A stretch of DNA of 39,087 nt from Deltaproteobacteria bacterium (GTDB lineage Bacteria > Myxococcota_A > Polyangia > Polyangiales > Houyiibacteriaceae). The DNA lies in assembly GCA_004283055.1 (NCBI GenBank), contig SHLP01000020.1, positions 1-39,087 on the forward strand, read 5' to 3'. The notes under the pieces were generated by a model. It searched no databases. It was not told the origin of the DNA and was given only the letters and a program-made list of their open reading frames with translations. The first letter of the stretch is position 1. Each line of letters begins with the position of its first letter. A program made the position numbers and the translations under genes. This document shows, piece after piece, positions 16,711-24,848 of the stretch.

Positions 16711-18390
16711 TCAATCGGGAAGTCGCATGACACCGGGAATCGGCTCGCTGGGAGCGCCCGGGGGGGCCGGAACGTTCAAGAGCGCAGCGAGCGAGGTTGC
16801 AACTTTGAGCGCATCTTGAATTTCTTCGCTCGTGCGCCGCTCGATGGCCGTGCCCCACATCAGGACGGGAACTCGGCGATCGTAGTCCCAAGGCGTCCCG
16901 TGGTTGGTGCCGCCGAGCTCGGAAAGCGCGTCGAACCAACCTGGTTCTGTGACGAGGTAGAGATCGCCCGGCGGGTCGTCCGGGAGGGTCGCGCCGATGA
17001 GTCGTTCGATCTTCTTGCCGCTCGCCCGCAGCTCGGCAGGGTTGCGCGCGTCGTAGACCGCTCGGACACCTTCGATCCGCGGCATGGTCTTGCGCAGTAA
17101 TTTTGTGAGCTCGTCGCGACGAGCCTTTCCGTCTGCGGCGTAGGTGAACAAAGGCGCAACGTACCCGGCGACCCAGTCGCCTGGACCCAACGCTGAGTCG
17201 GCCGCTTGCTCGGCGGCCTGCTCGAGCTCCTTGCCTTTGAGGCGCCCTCCTGCTCTGCCTTCCGCCTTCGCGCGTTCAGGCAGCTCGGCTACTCCGTGAT
17301 CGCCCGTGAGGATGAATGCCACCGGCCCGCGAGCCTCGAGAAGCGTGACGAAACGCGTCAGCGCACGATCGATTCGCTGCAGGTTGTCTGCGTATTCCCA
17401 GGATTGCGGACCCCAAATGTGCCCGACGAGATCGGTGCCCGAGATTCCGAGGGCCAGGAAATCTGGCACATCGTCGATGCCCATTTGATAGGCTTTCACC
17501 GCCGCATAAGCCGCGGCCATCAGGTACTCGCTCGAGTCGGGAGTCGCGGCGAATGCGTACCAGGGGTCGGGCGCGTCGCGGGGATCGTGCGGGAAGCTTG
17601 GGTACATCTCTCCCGGTGACGCGTCGGGTCCGAGCTGTGACTCGAGCCGGTTCGGATCGGCTGGCTCCCAGGTTCCGAGCAGAGGCTCGACTGGGTTCGC
17701 CTTGTTGAAATCGTGAAGCCACTCGGGGAGCTTCTTCTTTGGTGCGTAATAAGTAGACGTCGTCATTCCCCGAGTCACGGCGTCGTAGAACACAGCGACG
17801 TTGGGCGACTGCCCAACCGACAGCACTGCGGAGCGGCCCTTGATCGAGATGCCCAAGATCTGCGCTTTGGCATCGCTTTCTCGGTGCAAGATGTCCGCGA
17901 CGCTCTCCGCGCGAAGCTGGGTAGGGCTCACGTATCGGTTCGGGTTCCCGAGCACTGCATGTTGCCTGTCATCAACCGTTCGACGCGACCCAAGCACGGA
18001 GTCGTACACCGCGTTCGCAACGACCCCGTGAGCTGACGGCGAAACCCCGGTCGTCAGGGAGGCATGCCCTGGCGCCGTTTGGGTCGATGCGTACGGAAGC
18101 TCGGCCATGTGAAACGCACCGTCTTCATAGGCGCGGCGAATCACGCTGTCGCTCGGAAGCAGCATCAATTGCTCATCGAGGACCCACGAGCCGAGCTGAT
18201 CGATCACGATCAGTACGACGAGCCTCGGGGCCACGGACGCCTGAGATGCCGGCTCTGGCGGAGCGAACGGCTTCTCGATCGTCGTGGTTGCCTGGGGTGC
18301 GGCGGTCGCGCAACCGGTCAAAAAGACCGTGGCGGCCGCGAGCGATGTTGCAAGGACTAGATGTGTGCTTGCCGTCGATCTCATCGTCAC
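16711..18390 (-). CDS. Alkaline phosphatase/phosphodiesterase-superfamily lipoprotein
   Basis: The 559-residue protein has a lipoprotein signal (LTGC, acylated Cys about residue 27) and so should be membrane-anchored outside the cytoplasm. The catalytic domain belongs to the alkaline phosphatase superfamily in its type I phosphodiesterase/PafA-like form: first metal Asp in VVLIVIDQLG (D64), Thr nucleophile in TQTAPGHASLTTG (T105), then GISGTDLVGHIWG, the LTGDHGVAELP metal site, and the last His in LGGTNHGTPWDYD. All ligand motifs are visible. The likely activity is phosphomonoesterase or phosphodiesterase; the substrate cannot be told from sequence. It is divergent from the gene at 18487. Confidence 0.88.
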   Translation of the reverse strand: MTMRSTASTHLVLATSLAAATVFLTGCATAAPQATTTIEKPFAPPEPASQASVAPRLVVLIVIDQLGSWVLDEQLMLLPSDSVIRRAYEDGAFHMAELPYASTQTAPGHASLTTGVSPSAHGVVANAVYDSVLGSRRTVDDRQHAVLGNPNRYVSPTQLRAESVADILHRESDAKAQILGISIKGRSAVLSVGQSPNVAVFYDAVTRGMTTSTYYAPKKKLPEWLHDFNKANPVEPLLGTWEPADPNRLESQLGPDASPGEMYPSFPHDPRDAPDPWYAFAATPDSSEYLMAAAYAAVKAYQMGIDDVPDFLALGISGTDLVGHIWGPQSWEYADNLQRIDRALTRFVTLLEARGPVAFILTGDHGVAELPERAKAEGRAGGRLKGKELEQAAEQAADSALGPGDWVAGYVAPLFTYAADGKARRDELTKLLRKTMPRIEGVRAVYDARNPAELRASGKKIERLIGATLPDDPPGDLYLVTEPGWFDALSELGGTNHGTPWDYDRRVPVLMWGTAIERRTSEEIQDALKVATSLAALLNVPAPPGAPSEPIPGVMRLPD

Positions 18391-18486
18391 CCGCGCAACT
18401 TAACTTGGCAAAAGGCTTGCCGCTAGGCGCGGCGAGGCGGCTGGCTTGAACCATGGGGGTGGTCGGCGCTAGATCTATGGCCCAAC

Positions 18487-19032
18487 GTGAGCCGACGACA
18501 GCAAAGTATTCATGCCAGAGCCCGAATCGCGCGGGGCTGGTCCATCGGCTTTTACATTGCAGGAGTGGCAGCCCTCGGAGCCGGGTTGCTGGTAGGCGGA
18601 ATCGTTGCCGCTGCGACCGGTACCGGCGCAGGTCTTGCCGTTGCAGCAGTGATCGCTGGGGGCGGCGTTGCAACGGGTGGCTTGAGCCTCTGGGAGAGCC
18701 GTCGCTTTGGGCGACGCGCGAAGCGGCTCGCAGGCAGGATTTCGGAGCAGCGTCTCCTTGCCTTGGCAGAGAAGCATGGCGGCACCCTGCGGACCATCGA
18801 TGTGGCCAATGAGCTCCGCGTCATGACGTCGGAGGCCGAAGCGCTTCTCGACAGGCTCGTGGACGAAGTGCGCGTCTCGATGCGAGTGACCGACGAAGGC
18901 GAGATCCACTACGTCTTTCGAGAAATCGTGGATGTCGTCGGCCCGCGTGTGCGCGTCGAGGTCGCTGGAGCGGAAAGCGTCGCCGAAACCGAGCCGGTCA
19001 TCGACGAAAGCACGAAGAAGCTAAACGATTGA
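18487..19032 (+). CDS. Membrane protein with C-terminal winged-helix-like part, function unknown
   Basis: The 181-residue product starts from GTG. Residues 18-70 contain two hydrophobic, Gly/Ala-rich helices (SIGFYIAGVAALGAGLLVGG and a second Ala/Gly-rich one) flanked by basic residues. Residues 85-140 (RISEQRLLALAEKHGGTLRT, ANELRVMTSEAEALLDRLVD, VTDEGEIHYVF) read like a winged-helix domain as seen in many Myxococcota proteins of unknown role. A possible promoter, TTGAAC at 18447 and TAGATC at 18471 with 18 bases between, lies so close that the transcript may lack a leader. There is no Shine-Dalgarno. Confidence 0.7.
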   Translation: MSRRQQSIHARARIARGWSIGFYIAGVAALGAGLLVGGIVAAATGTGAGLAVAAVIAGGGVATGGLSLWESRRFGRRAKRLAGRISEQRLLALAEKHGGTLRTIDVANELRVMTSEAEALLDRLVDEVRVSMRVTDEGEIHYVFREIVDVVGPRVRVEVAGAESVAETEPVIDESTKKLND

Positions 19033-19088
19033 TATAACAGAGCTTTTCTACGCGCAACCTTGCGTTCGACACCGTTCGGCCCGATGAT

Positions 19089-19117
19089 TTGCCGTCCGAG
19101 GTCACCTGGGCTACATA
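19089..19117 (+). promoter_or_regulatory. Candidate promoter of the rpmE operon
   Basis: TTGCCG (19089-19094) and TACATA (19112-19117) are 17 bases apart, a good sigma-70-type spacing. The predicted start near 19124 would give a leader of about 28 bases, which includes a GGAG-type sequence about ten bases before the rpmE ATG. Confidence 0.5.
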
Positions 19118-19151
19118 GGGCGGCCTCGCTGAGCGACGGAGCACCACAGCC

Positions 19152-19397
19152 ATGAAATCCGACATCCATCCTGAATACCACACGCTCACCGTGCACTGCG
19201 CCTGCGGCGCCTCGTTCGAGATGCGCTCGACGATGAGCATCGAGCAGGTGGACATCTGCTCGGAATGCCACCCGTTCTACACGGGCAAGCAGAAGCTGGT
19301 GGACACCGCAGGTCGCGTCGAGCGCTTTCGAAAGAAGTACGCGAAAGCCGGTAAGAACAAAGCCGAGGCGGCGCCCGAGGCGCCCGCCGACAACTAG
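19152..19397 (+). CDS. rpmE: 50S ribosomal protein L31, zinc type
   Basis: L31 bridges the two subunits at the central protuberance. The 81-residue product starts [20 protein letters not shown] and has the zinc ligands C16-x-C18 and C36-x2-C39, so it is the zinc-containing form; the family core ends at [11 protein letters not shown], followed by an Ala/Glu/Pro tail. It leads an operon with the DUF1385 gene and prfA, an arrangement seen in many bacteria. Confidence 0.96.
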   Translation: MKSDIHPEYHTLTVHCACGASFEMRSTMSIEQVDICSECHPFYTGKQKLVDTAGRVERFRKKYAKAGKNKAEAAPEAPADN

Positions 19398-19433
19398 GCG
19401 ATTTTGCCCCGGAAGGGCGCCATACTGGCCACC

Positions 19434-20447
19434 ATGGCCCAGCCTTACATCGGTGGGCAGGCAGTCATCGAAGGTGTCATGATGCGCGCGCCCGCGTGTT
19501 TGACGGTCGCCGTACGCCGTCCCGACGGAACGATCGCTCTTCGCGAAGGTCCGTATCGAACCACTTGGTCGAAGAAGCTGTGGAAGCTTCCCGGCTTCCG
19601 CGGCGTCGCAATGCTGGTCGAGTCGATGACGATGGGCTTCTCGGCGCTTCAGTTCTCGGCGGAGCAGCAGATGACCGAGGAGGAGCTTGCGCAGGACGAG
19701 GGGTCCGGGCGACTGGCTGTGATCATCTCGACCGTCCTCGCGATCGGGCTTTTCGTCGCGCTGCCGCAGTTTCTCGCGAGCTTGACGACGCAGGGGGCAG
19801 GCTGGGAGCTCGGCCTCACCGACACGGCGTTTCACGTTCTGATCGGCGGGTTCAAGCTTCTGATTTTCATCGGTTACCTCTTCGCGATCAGCCGAATCCC
19901 CGAGGTGCGGCGTCTGTTTCAGTACCACGGGGCCGAGCACAAGACGATTCACGCGTATGAGCAGAAACTGCCGCTGACCGTCGAGAACGTACAGGCCCAG
20001 ACCACTTTGCACCCACGCTGCGGCACCACGTTTCTGGTCGTCGTCATCGTCGTGTCGATCATCGTCGGCTCATTGGCTGCGCCGCTCCTCATGCCCAACG
20101 TCGAAGGCTGGCTCGGTCAGGTTGCACTGCTCCTCATTCGCATCGGGCTTCTGCCCATCATCGCGGCCATCTCCTATGAGTTCCAGCGTCTCAGCGCGAG
20201 GTTTTGCACGACCGGTTGGCGGCGGGTGGTGCTCTATCCCGGCTTCCTGTTTCAGAAGATCACCACTCGGCAGCCGGACGACGATCAGGTCGAGGTAGCC
20301 ATAGCTGCGATGGAAACCGCCGCCTGGCGCGATCGGATTCAAGACGCGGTGCCGCACGGTGAAGAGCCGATTGTCTTTGCGAGTTTTGCCCGCTTCAGGG
20401 AAGTATTGAGCGGGGACGGCTCCTTGGGCGCCTCCCGCGCTGTCTAA
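19434..20447 (+). CDS. DUF1385 family membrane protein
   Basis: The 337-residue product starts with the family hallmark IGGQAVIEGVMMRAP and contains FRGVAMLVESMTMGF, the His-bearing segment FQYHGAEHKTIHAYE and HPRCGTTFLVVVIVVSII, features that led to a proposed metal-dependent enzyme role for DUF1385 (COG3872) that is not proven. Hydrophobic segments lie around residues 95-120, 135-160 and 200-250. An upstream TTG at 19404 is in frame, but ATG 19434 gives MAQPYIGGQAVIEG, the typical start. The gene is embedded between rpmE and prfA, a widely conserved context. Confidence 0.9.
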   Translation: MAQPYIGGQAVIEGVMMRAPACLTVAVRRPDGTIALREGPYRTTWSKKLWKLPGFRGVAMLVESMTMGFSALQFSAEQQMTEEELAQDEGSGRLAVIISTVLAIGLFVALPQFLASLTTQGAGWELGLTDTAFHVLIGGFKLLIFIGYLFAISRIPEVRRLFQYHGAEHKTIHAYEQKLPLTVENVQAQTTLHPRCGTTFLVVVIVVSIIVGSLAAPLLMPNVEGWLGQVALLLIRIGLLPIIAAISYEFQRLSARFCTTGWRRVVLYPGFLFQKITTRQPDDDQVEVAIAAMETAAWRDRIQDAVPHGEEPIVFASFARFREVLSGDGSLGASRAV

Positions 20448-20449
20448 AC

Positions 20450-21523
20450 ATGCTTCCCACAGACAAGCTCGAGTCGATAGCGGCTCGATACAGAGAGATC
20501 GAAGAGCTGCTTTGTCAGCCCAACGTCGTCTCTGATTCCAAGCGGTACACGGGGCTGACCAAGGAGCGGGCAGAGCTCCACGAGGTCGTCGAGGCGTACA
20601 GGCGCTACTGCCAAGTAGCGGAGGACCTCGCGGGCCACAAAGAAGCGCTCTCGGACTCCGATCTTCGCGAGCTGGCGGCGGAGGAAATTCCCGCGCTCGA
20701 AGAGGAACAGGGACAGCTGGAGGCTGCGATCAATGTTCTTCTCTTGCCTCGTGATCCCAACGACCAACGCGACACCATCCTCGAAATACGGAGCGGCACG
20801 GGGGGGGAGGAAGCGGCTCTCTTCGCCGCGGATCTTTTCCGCATGTATTCGCGATACGCCGAAACACAGGGTTGGAAGGTCGAGGTCATGTCCATGAGCG
20901 AGGCGTCCGCGGGCGGTCTGAAAGAGCTCATCGCCACGGTCTCCGGCGACAACGTCTACTCACGCCTTCGTTTCGAAGGCGGCGTGCACCGAGTTCAGCG
21001 CATCCCGGCGACCGAATCGCAGGGGCGCATTCACACCTCGACGGCGACCGTCGCGGTTCTTCCCGAGGTCGACGATGTCGACGATGTCAAAATAGATCCT
21101 AGGGACCTCGAAATTAGCGCAACTGCTGCCGGCGGCCCCGGTGGTCAGCACGTCAACAGGACGCTCTCCGCGGTGCAGATCAAGCACATCCCGAGCGGCA
21201 TCATGGTTCGCTCCGAGCAGCAGCGGTCACAGCACCAAAACAAGGCGAAGGCGCTCCAAATTCTGTCGGCGAAGCTCCTCGAAATCGAGCGTGAGGCCCA
21301 GGCGAGCGCGATCAGCTCCGAGCGTCGAAGCATGGTTGGCTCGGGCGAGCGCTCTGAGAAGATTCGAACCTACAACTACCCGCAAAACCGAATCACCGAC
21401 CACCGCATCCAACTGACCTTGCACAACCTCGACCAGGTGATGCAGGGTGACCTCCAAGGCCTTCTCACCTCGCTCCGAAGCCACCATCAGGCGGAGCTGA
21501 TGCAGCAACAAACCGACAGCTGA
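20450..21523 (+). CDS. prfA: Peptide chain release factor 1
   Basis: RF1 recognises UAA and UAG and triggers peptide release. The 357-residue product carries the PAT anticodon-like tripeptide (residues 186-188, RIPATESQGRIH), the GGQ loop (231-233, in GGPGGQHVN), SGTGGEEAALFAADLF, and RSQHQNKAKALQIL. These distinguish RF1 from RF2 (SPF). After GGQHVN the sequence reads RTLSAV where RF1 proteins usually have a TDSAV-like block. prmC, the methyltransferase gene that often follows, is not here; the next gene is convergent. Confidence 0.95.
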   Translation: MLPTDKLESIAARYREIEELLCQPNVVSDSKRYTGLTKERAELHEVVEAYRRYCQVAEDLAGHKEALSDSDLRELAAEEIPALEEEQGQLEAAINVLLLPRDPNDQRDTILEIRSGTGGEEAALFAADLFRMYSRYAETQGWKVEVMSMSEASAGGLKELIATVSGDNVYSRLRFEGGVHRVQRIPATESQGRIHTSTATVAVLPEVDDVDDVKIDPRDLEISATAAGGPGGQHVNRTLSAVQIKHIPSGIMVRSEQQRSQHQNKAKALQILSAKLLEIEREAQASAISSERRSMVGSGERSEKIRTYNYPQNRITDHRIQLTLHNLDQVMQGDLQGLLTSLRSHHQAELMQQQTDS

Positions 21524-21529
21524 GATCGA

Positions 21530-21605
21530 GGGACACGTCCCAGTTTTCGCGGTGCGGCAGGTAAGTGTCCTGAAGTAGAGGAGTTTTTAGGGGGGAGCGT
21601 GTCCC
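21530..21605. repeat. Dispersed repeat element, copy 2
   Basis: This 76-base element fills the gap between convergent prfA and a lipoprotein gene. It is bounded by perfect 8-base inverted repeats GGGACACG (21530-21537) and CGTGTCCC (21598-21605). Inside it are GTTTTCGCGGTG (21543-21554) and AGCGTGTCCC (21596) with the same 53-base spacing as in copy 1 at 14005/14058. The right end includes bases of the lipoprotein stop codon. The inverted arms could form a hairpin and aid termination, but the copy number of two in this window points to a REP-like repeat. Confidence 0.7.
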
Positions 21606-22261
21606 TATGGGATGAGCTTTTCTTGTTTGAGCTTTTTCGCTACGGCGGCGGTCATCGATGCCCGGATGTCGGGGATCGAGGTTGGGTCAACGGTGTCCGA
21701 TTGGGCCGTCCAGACTAGGCTATCGGTGGCCACGGAGTAGAGGTTGGTTTCCAGTCGAATCGTCGTGCTGGTTTCGAAGTAGCCCGGTTCGTGCACCTGC
21801 GCGTACGTGGTTCCGTAGAAACCATAGAAGCCGTACCCATACAAACCTCCGCCTCCGGCGTAATACCTCGTTCGCGGATTGTTGTAGGTCGACGCAGGCG
21901 TGTACTGCTGCTGCTTGTCGACCGCGAGCAAGCGCGTAATGAGCACGCCATCGAAGCCGCCCGCCGCTACGGCGCCCCGGACTTCGTCTTCGGTGAGCTG
22001 CTCACTCTTCGGCAAATGTTCCGAGCTAGCCGAGGCCACCCCTCCTTGCCCGTTGATCGCGCCCGCGAACGCATCTTCGAAGGCCCGACGTTCCTCCTGG
22101 TCCTCGGCAACCCCAATCACGAGCAGCTTCTTGAAGACCGTCTGTTCGTAGCCGGGGTTTCGATAGCTCTGGGAGATGTTCGTCGTGGTCTTGCTGCATG
22201 CCGCGAGCAGGCAGAGCGCTGCAGTCGAGACAAACGCCGTGCGAAGTCGTAGAAGAGACAC
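21605..22261 (-). CDS. Secreted lipoprotein, DUF4136-like, function unknown
   Basis: From GTG at 22261 the product has 218 residues and a clear lipoprotein signal: SLLRLRTAFVSTAALCLLAAC, with the lipobox LAAC. The mature part begins with Ser/Thr-rich residues, then VFKKLLVIGVAEDQEERRAF, FDGVLITRLLAVD, a Tyr/Gly-rich stretch (YYAGGGGLYGYGFYGFYG) and the strand SVATDSLVWTAQSDTVDP near the C-terminus. The layout resembles DUF4136-type outer-envelope lipoproteins, but I hold this loosely. The frame is open to 22312; GTG 22261 is preferred because it starts the signal peptide. It lies 75 bases after ribA. Confidence 0.7.
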   Translation of the reverse strand: MSLLRLRTAFVSTAALCLLAACSKTTTNISQSYRNPGYEQTVFKKLLVIGVAEDQEERRAFEDAFAGAINGQGGVASASSEHLPKSEQLTEDEVRGAVAAGGFDGVLITRLLAVDKQQQYTPASTYNNPRTRYYAGGGGLYGYGFYGFYGTTYAQVHEPGYFETSTTIRLETNLYSVATDSLVWTAQSDTVDPTSIPDIRASMTAAVAKKLKQEKLIP

Positions 22262-22336
22262 GTCGCGAGGGTAGGGCAGTCGCCGCTTCGGCGCCACCCC
22301 GTAATCACGCATGAGCGCATCGACATCGAGGGAGCG

Positions 22337-22960
22337 TCAGTCGTTGCCGTTGGAACCGAGGTGTCCGAGTCGGTCTTGCTTGGTCTTCAAGTAGTCCCGA
22401 TTGTGCTCGTGGCTCTCGACCTCGTGAGGCTCGCGGCGCGTCACCCGAATCCCGTCGCTTTCGAGACCCTCTACCTTCCGAGGATTGTTCGTCATCAAGG
22501 CTACGGAGCGCACGCCGAGGTCTCGGAGCATGTCGGCAGCTACCTGGTAACCGCGCTGGTCGTCCTCGAAGCCAAGCGCCAGGTTCGCATCGACGGTGTC
22601 GAGGCCCTCGTCTTGTTTGGCATATGCACGGATCTTGTTGCCTAGACCGATGCCGCGCCCCTCCTGCCGCAGGTACAGAACTGCGCCGTTGCCGGCGGAC
22701 TGAATACGCTCCAGCGCAAGGTCCAGCTGATCGCGGCAGTCGCAGCGAAGGGAGTGAAACGCTTCCCCGGTCAGGCACTCGCTGTGGACTCGAATCAGCA
22801 GGTTCTCCGCGCCCTCGACCTGCCCCGCGATCACGGCCAAGTGCTCTTTGTCCCCGCCAATCTCGCGATACACGACTACTCGAAACCGACCGAAACGGGT
22901 AGGCATCTCCGACTCGGCGTACCGCTCGACGGTGAGTTCGTGTTCGCTGGCTTGGCTCAT
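22337..22960 (-). CDS. ribA: GTP cyclohydrolase II
   Basis: GTP cyclohydrolase II opens the imidazole ring of GTP, releasing formate and pyrophosphate, the first step of riboflavin synthesis. The 207-residue product has the zinc cysteines C62, C73 and C75 in ECLTGEAFHSLRCDCRDQL, and the substrate segments YLRQEGRGIGLGNKIRAYA and DLGVRSVALMTNNPRKVEGL. It is a stand-alone RibA with no DHBP synthase domain and no other rib gene nearby. The frame extends to 23041 and would overlap the LON-domain gene; ATG at 22960 gives a normal N-terminus. It belongs to the minus-strand group with the regulator and LON-domain gene. Confidence 0.95.
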   Translation of the reverse strand: MSQASEHELTVERYAESEMPTRFGRFRVVVYREIGGDKEHLAVIAGQVEGAENLLIRVHSECLTGEAFHSLRCDCRDQLDLALERIQSAGNGAVLYLRQEGRGIGLGNKIRAYAKQDEGLDTVDANLALGFEDDQRGYQVAADMLRDLGVRSVALMTNNPRKVEGLESDGIRVTRREPHEVESHEHNRDYLKTKQDRLGHLGSNGND

Positions 22961-23006
22961 GCTGAGAAGGCTCGCTACCACAGGCGGAGGATCGGTACCA
23001 TCCGAG

Positions 23007-23669
23007 CTAGGACGGCACATGTGCATCCGATAGCTGCGCAAGTAGGGACGCTACAGACTCGGTGACCAGGTTCACGCGCTGTCCGACGTCAGAGCTTTCG
23101 AGAATTCTCTGACGCTCCTCCGGGCTCACGACGAGCTGATCGGCGACCACATCCGCGGCCCGCGCCGGGGTCAGCTCTGCTGACACTTGCAGTGCGAAAT
23201 CCGGCTGCCGCTCCCGGACTTTGGCGGCAACCCGAGTGGCGCAGGCCATCAGGGCGAGCATGTCCGAAGACGTGGCGCTGCCTGAATCTTCGATTGGTAC
23301 TGCACGGGCGCAGCGATAAGCATGGTCCTGGTTGGGGAGCTCGTAGAGCCTAACCCGATTGAGTCCGTGCAGAATCACATCGTGTGTTCCGTCGGGCCGC
23401 GCCTGGTGCGCGACGATGCGGCCGGCGCCAGCGACCTCGTGAATCGCGGGGCTCTCGTCGTAGTGCTCCTCCCAACCCGGTGCCAGCAAGGCGACGGCCA
23501 TCGCCGTGCAGCCGCTTTGCAAGCAGTCCTCTATCATCTCGGTGTAGCGCGGCTCGAAGAGATGCAGCGGCAGTGCAGTCCCCGGAAAGAAGACGACGCG
23601 CGGCAGCGGGAAGACCGGAAGTGTAGCCAGCTCCTCTGCGGACAGCGGACTGCTTGGTTGCCAATCCAT
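23007..23669 (-). CDS. LON substrate-binding-domain protein
   Basis: The 220-residue protein consists of the N-terminal domain of Lon proteases without ATPase or peptidase parts. The hallmark is LPVFPLPRVVFFPGTALPLH followed by LFEPRYTEMIEDCLQSG, and then GRIVAHQARPDGTHDVILHG and RVRLYEL. The all-helical second half (residues 130-215) completes the family length. Such proteins are widespread and their role is largely unknown; substrate or peptide binding is likely. It starts 11 bases after the MerR-like gene and is probably co-transcribed with it and with ribA. Confidence 0.9.
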   Translation of the reverse strand: MDWQPSSPLSAEELATLPVFPLPRVVFFPGTALPLHLFEPRYTEMIEDCLQSGCTAMAVALLAPGWEEHYDESPAIHEVAGAGRIVAHQARPDGTHDVILHGLNRVRLYELPNQDHAYRCARAVPIEDSGSATSSDMLALMACATRVAAKVRERQPDFALQVSAELTPARAADVVADQLVVSPEERQRILESSDVGQRVNLVTESVASLLAQLSDAHVPS

Positions 23670-23680
23670 CGGCGTCTCGC

Positions 23681-24190
23681 TCAGGACTCGTGCCAGAGCA
23701 CCTGCAGTGCCCGGGGCAATTGTGGGCTGCTGAGGACGTCGCAGTTCTCGCAGGCGAGCGGGAAGCTGCCCTCATCGCAGGACTGGCACTCTGTCAGGAC
23801 GGACACCATCGCGGTAAGCTCCTCTCGCAGCTTCCGGAGTTTCGCAATTTTTTGCTGCATGGTGTCGATTTGTTCGGTCAACACGTGGGACATCCGTTGG
23901 CTGGCTTCTTCAGGGCAGGCACAGTCGGACTTGAGGCAGAAGAGGTCCTTGATGTTCTGTAGCGACAAGCCCGCCTCGCGGAGGTCTAGGGCCAGTTGCA
24001 GTTTGAGCAACTCGCGTGCTGAAAAGAGGCGATGACCGCACGAGCTGCGGCGCTCTGGCTCGATCAAGCCCTCCTGCTCGTAGAAGCGAACGGTGCGAAG
24101 GGTGCTCTGGCTGAGCCTCGCCATGTCCCCGGTGGTCAGCAGGTCGCCGCACTGGGGTTGCTCGATTACTGGTGCGCGTGAATCGGTCAC
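23681..24190 (-). CDS. MerR-family regulator with Cys-rich sensor part
   Basis: The 169-residue protein has the MerR winged-helix domain: LLTTGDMARLSQSTLRTVRFYEQEGL (residues 18-42), HRLFSARELLKLQLALDLRE, then AGLSLQNIKDLF. After it comes a dimer helix (MQQKIAKLRKLREELTAMVS) and a group of cysteines: C85, C90, C92, C135, C138, C147 and C150 (CLKSDCAC, CQSC, CENC). MerR relatives with cysteines at the start of this helix and in the C-terminal loop bind metals or [2Fe-2S]. The spacing here does not match SoxR (CxxCxC). No transporter or oxidase gene is adjacent that would reveal the ligand; it leads the LON-domain and ribA genes. Confidence 0.85.
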   Translation of the reverse strand: MTDSRAPVIEQPQCGDLLTTGDMARLSQSTLRTVRFYEQEGLIEPERRSSCGHRLFSARELLKLQLALDLREAGLSLQNIKDLFCLKSDCACPEEASQRMSHVLTEQIDTMQQKIAKLRKLREELTAMVSVLTECQSCDEGSFPLACENCDVLSSPQLPRALQVLWHES

Positions 24191-24256
24191 TTGAAATGCT
24201 CGAAAACGTGTGTGTTTCCAAGAGCTTGGCCAAATATGGAGGCCCGCCGGTTCATG

Positions 24257-24778
24257 TCAAGGCTTCGAGCCCAGGCCCCCGGGATTATTCAGCAAACCGA
24301 GATAAGCCTGCTCGATCGCTTCAAACCGCACGGTGAAGGTGTAGTAGTCGCGGTCGCGAACGTCGCCGTACACCTCGAGCGCCTTTTTGATTCGAAGCTG
24401 GTCCTCGGGCGCGGTCTGGAGTTGCCCCCCCCAATCGGGAGTGTCTCGACCCAGCAGCACTTCCAGCGCGATGCCAATCGGATTGAAGCTCAGGGAGCAT
24501 TGCTCGAAATTCAGACGCCAGCCGCTGTTGTCGTCGGCGTCGGTGAACCAGCGCCCGTCCTCGAACTGCCGGCGAAGTAGCTCGCCGAAGTATGCGCCGC
24601 TCATTGGCGCGAGAAGAGACACGATTTCCTCGCGAGGAGAGTCGAGCAGCTCGGCATAGTGGTCCAGAATTGGGAGCGTATCCTGAGTCAGATCGAGAAC
24701 CAAGCCCGTGGCGTTCTTGACCGAGGTCACGCAGGCCACGGTGAGGTCTCGTACGGCGTCAGGGGTGTCCATTGCCAC
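24257..24778 (-). CDS. Uncharacterised protein
   Basis: The 173-residue product is not one I recognise. It is acidic and mainly helical, with a predicted helix in VRDLTVACVTSVKNATGLVL, then DTLPILDHYAELLDSPREEI, a middle part with Trp/Cys (DNSGWRLNFEQCSLSFNPIG) and a C-terminal helix DRDYYTFTVRFEAIEQAYLG. It has no signal peptide or membrane segment. Codon use looks like that of its neighbours. It is divergent from the CpXC-like gene, with 70 bases between. A second ATG two codons on could be the start. Confidence 0.65.
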   Translation of the reverse strand: MAMDTPDAVRDLTVACVTSVKNATGLVLDLTQDTLPILDHYAELLDSPREEIVSLLAPMSGAYFGELLRRQFEDGRWFTDADDNSGWRLNFEQCSLSFNPIGIALEVLLGRDTPDWGGQLQTAPEDQLRIKKALEVYGDVRDRDYYTFTVRFEAIEQAYLGLLNNPGGLGSKP

Positions 24779-24848
24779 CCCACGATAGCCTGCTTCGGCG
24801 AACTAGCCATCGGCCGATGAATGGGGTAGGCAGCCACTCGGTTCTTCG

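Noticed and set aside
18909-20012. 367-codon minus-strand frame
   Set aside because: Antisense to rpmE and the DUF1385 gene; no recognisable domain.
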